Assembly (NCBI GenBank): GCA_030614035.1
Contig: JAUWKW010000057.1
Location: forward strand, 1 to 7,777
DNA: 7,777 nt
Direction: 5' to 3'
From: Chromatiales bacterium
GTDB taxonomy: Bacteria; Pseudomonadota; Gammaproteobacteria; Steroidobacterales; GCA-2729495
A program made the translations under genes and the position numbers. Of the stretch, positions 7,062-7,777 are shown one piece after another (within the stretch, counting starts at the first letter, position 1; every line of letters starts with the position of its first letter). The notes beneath the pieces are model-generated. The model was given only the letters and a program-made list of their open reading frames with translations, was not told the origin of the DNA and did not search any database.

Positions 7062-7591
7062 GATCCGCCGCCCTCCAGGTGGGCGAGTTTTTCTTCAATT
7101 TCCTTGGCGACAGCGCGGACTTCACGGCTGTCGGTCTCAACAACGATGTCGGCGATTTTCCGGTATAGGGGATCGCGAACGGTCATCAATGCCTCGAGTG
7201 TTTCTCGCGGATCACCCGACTTCAGCAGCGGGCGTTCCCGCCCCTTGCGAGTCCGCTCGAGCTGCTGGTCAACCGAAGCGTACAGATAGACCACGGTCCC
7301 ACGCGACGCGAGCCGTGCACGACTGTCGGGATCAGCAACCGAACCGCCGCCGGTGGCGAGCACGATCGCCTCGAGCGCGGTCAGTTCATCGATCACCCGC
7401 TGCTCCCGCCGCCGAAACCCCTCTTCACCTTCTTTCTCAAAGATGAACGGAATATCCACGCCGGTCCGCGACTCGATCTCCTCGTCACTGTCGCAGAAAC
7501 CGAGCCCCAGGCCCTGGGCCAGCCGGCGACCCACGGCAGACTTTCCGGAACCCATCGGGCCGACGAGGAAAATGCTGGCGCGCGAAGACAT
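7058..7591 (-). CDS. aroK: Shikimate kinase
   Basis: It phosphorylates shikimate at the 3-hydroxyl using ATP, the fifth step of the shikimate pathway, in the cytosol. The product has 177 residues, normal for AroK/AroL. It shows Walker A GPMGSGKS (11-18), the Asp34/Asp36 pair in CDSDEEIE that binds metal and shikimate, Arg60 in GFRRRE, the glycine triplet GGG (81-83), the lid Arg120 in RPLL, and Arg139 in RDPLY. The ATG at 7591 is chosen because MSSRASIFLVG matches the normal family start. A longer in-frame reading back to 7768 crosses an intrinsic terminator and adds 59 residues of low-complexity, non-homologous sequence. It is the first gene of the aroK-aroB-dgt-pyrF cluster and overlaps aroB by four bases. 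Confidence 0.96.
   Translation of the reverse strand: MSSRASIFLVGPMGSGKSAVGRRLAQGLGLGFCDSDEEIESRTGVDIPFIFEKEGEEGFRRREQRVIDELTALEAIVLATGGGSVADPDSRARLASRGTVVYLYASVDQQLERTRKGRERPLLKSGDPRETLEALMTVRDPLYRKIADIVVETDSREVRAVAKEIEEKLAHLEGGGS
7072..7076 (-). promoter_or_regulatory. Ribosome-binding site of aroB
   Basis: GGAGG on the minus strand, 10 bases before the aroB ATG and inside the last codons of aroK. It is the clearest Shine-Dalgarno sequence in the window and supports independent re-initiation at the overlapping ATGA. Confidence 0.7.
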
Positions 7592-7690
7592 AGCGTGGCG
7601 AAGTATGCCCGGAACGCGCCCAACGCGCGAACCGCCAGCTTGGGCGACAGCGTGGCGCGGCGGCGCAGGATGCTGGCAGGTAGCGCGGAC
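7592..7690. other. Probable aroK leader region
   Basis: This is non-coding sequence between the leftward terminator and the aroK start. It is GC-rich with many CGCG and GGCG tracts. It should hold the aroK promoter, but I see no convincing -35/-10 pair. The best AT-rich hexamer (CATACT on the minus strand) lies only about 14 bases before the ATG and lacks a -35 partner. Confidence 0.35.
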
Positions 7691-7715
7691 AAAAAAAGGC
7701 CCGGCAGCGCCGGAC
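7691..7715 (-). terminator. Rho-independent terminator reading leftward
   Basis: On the minus strand, GTCCGGC, a GCT loop and GCCGGGC form a 7-bp stem (one G-T/U wobble), followed by one C and seven T (complement of the A-run 7691-7697). This is a classic intrinsic terminator for transcription entering from the right. It lies 99 bases before the aroK start, so it should end an upstream minus-strand transcript whose gene is outside the window. In many gammaproteobacteria the gene before aroK is pilQ, but nothing here shows which gene it is. Confidence 0.75.
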
Positions 7716-7777
7716 AGTCTGTTCGAGCTTGGCGGCCGGCTGCACAAAATGGCGGTTTTTCGTGCCAAAAGAATAAG
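7716..7777. other. Unassigned right edge
   Basis: These 62 bases lie upstream of the terminator and probably form the 3' untranslated end of a neighbouring minus-strand gene. All three minus-strand frames are open from the window edge through the terminator, so no stop codon of that gene falls inside the window. I recognise no protein in any frame. Confidence 0.35.

Noticed and set aside
7592..7768. N-terminal extension of aroK by 59 codons
   Set aside because: It crosses an intrinsic terminator and begins with TTG, and the added residues do not look like shikimate kinase. The ATG at 7591 gives the usual family start.

Overview
The window looks like a chromosomal housekeeping segment from a proteobacterium, most likely a gammaproteobacterium. 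The reasons are a TesA-type periplasmic arylesterase/lysophospholipase lying divergent to a ybbA-ybbP ABC transporter pair (the arrangement I know from E. coli and relatives), and an aroK-aroB pair followed by a dGTPase-like gene. The base composition is moderately GC-rich by eye, and coding density is very high. I see no mobile elements, RNA genes, CRISPR arrays or phage genes. This is inference from gene families and order only; the species cannot be named.

Layout from left to right. Bases 1-169 hold no gene I can recognise. Next, on the minus strand, is a two-gene unit read right to left: ybbA (ATPase, 3351 down to 2659) and ybbP (FtsX-like permease, 2662 down to 170), overlapping by four bases. 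tesA (3332-4000, plus strand) is the only plus-strand gene. Its 5' end probably overlaps the 5' end of ybbA, so each gene's control region lies inside the other gene. tesA converges on pyrF with only 12 bases between the stop codons.

The right half is a minus-strand cluster transcribed aroK (7591-7058), aroB (7061-5982), dgt-like (5967-4792), pyrF (4726-4013). The gaps are -4, 14 and 65 bases. It combines two shikimate-pathway steps (DAHP to 3-dehydroquinate by AroB, and shikimate to shikimate 3-phosphate by AroK) with nucleotide metabolism (a dNTP triphosphohydrolase of the HD superfamily, and OMP decarboxylase, the last step to UMP). An intrinsic terminator at 7691-7715, oriented leftward, closes whatever lies upstream and suggests that aroK heads its own transcription unit. 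A perfect 8-bp-arm inverted repeat sits in the dgt-pyrF gap.

I looked for an undescribed system and found none. All six protein genes belong to well-known families and have intact motifs. The points worth a second look are modest: the compact divergent tesA/ybbA start region, a pyrF with non-enteric-type motifs, the gene order of the aroKB-dgt-pyrF cluster, and the inverted repeat in the dgt-pyrF gap.
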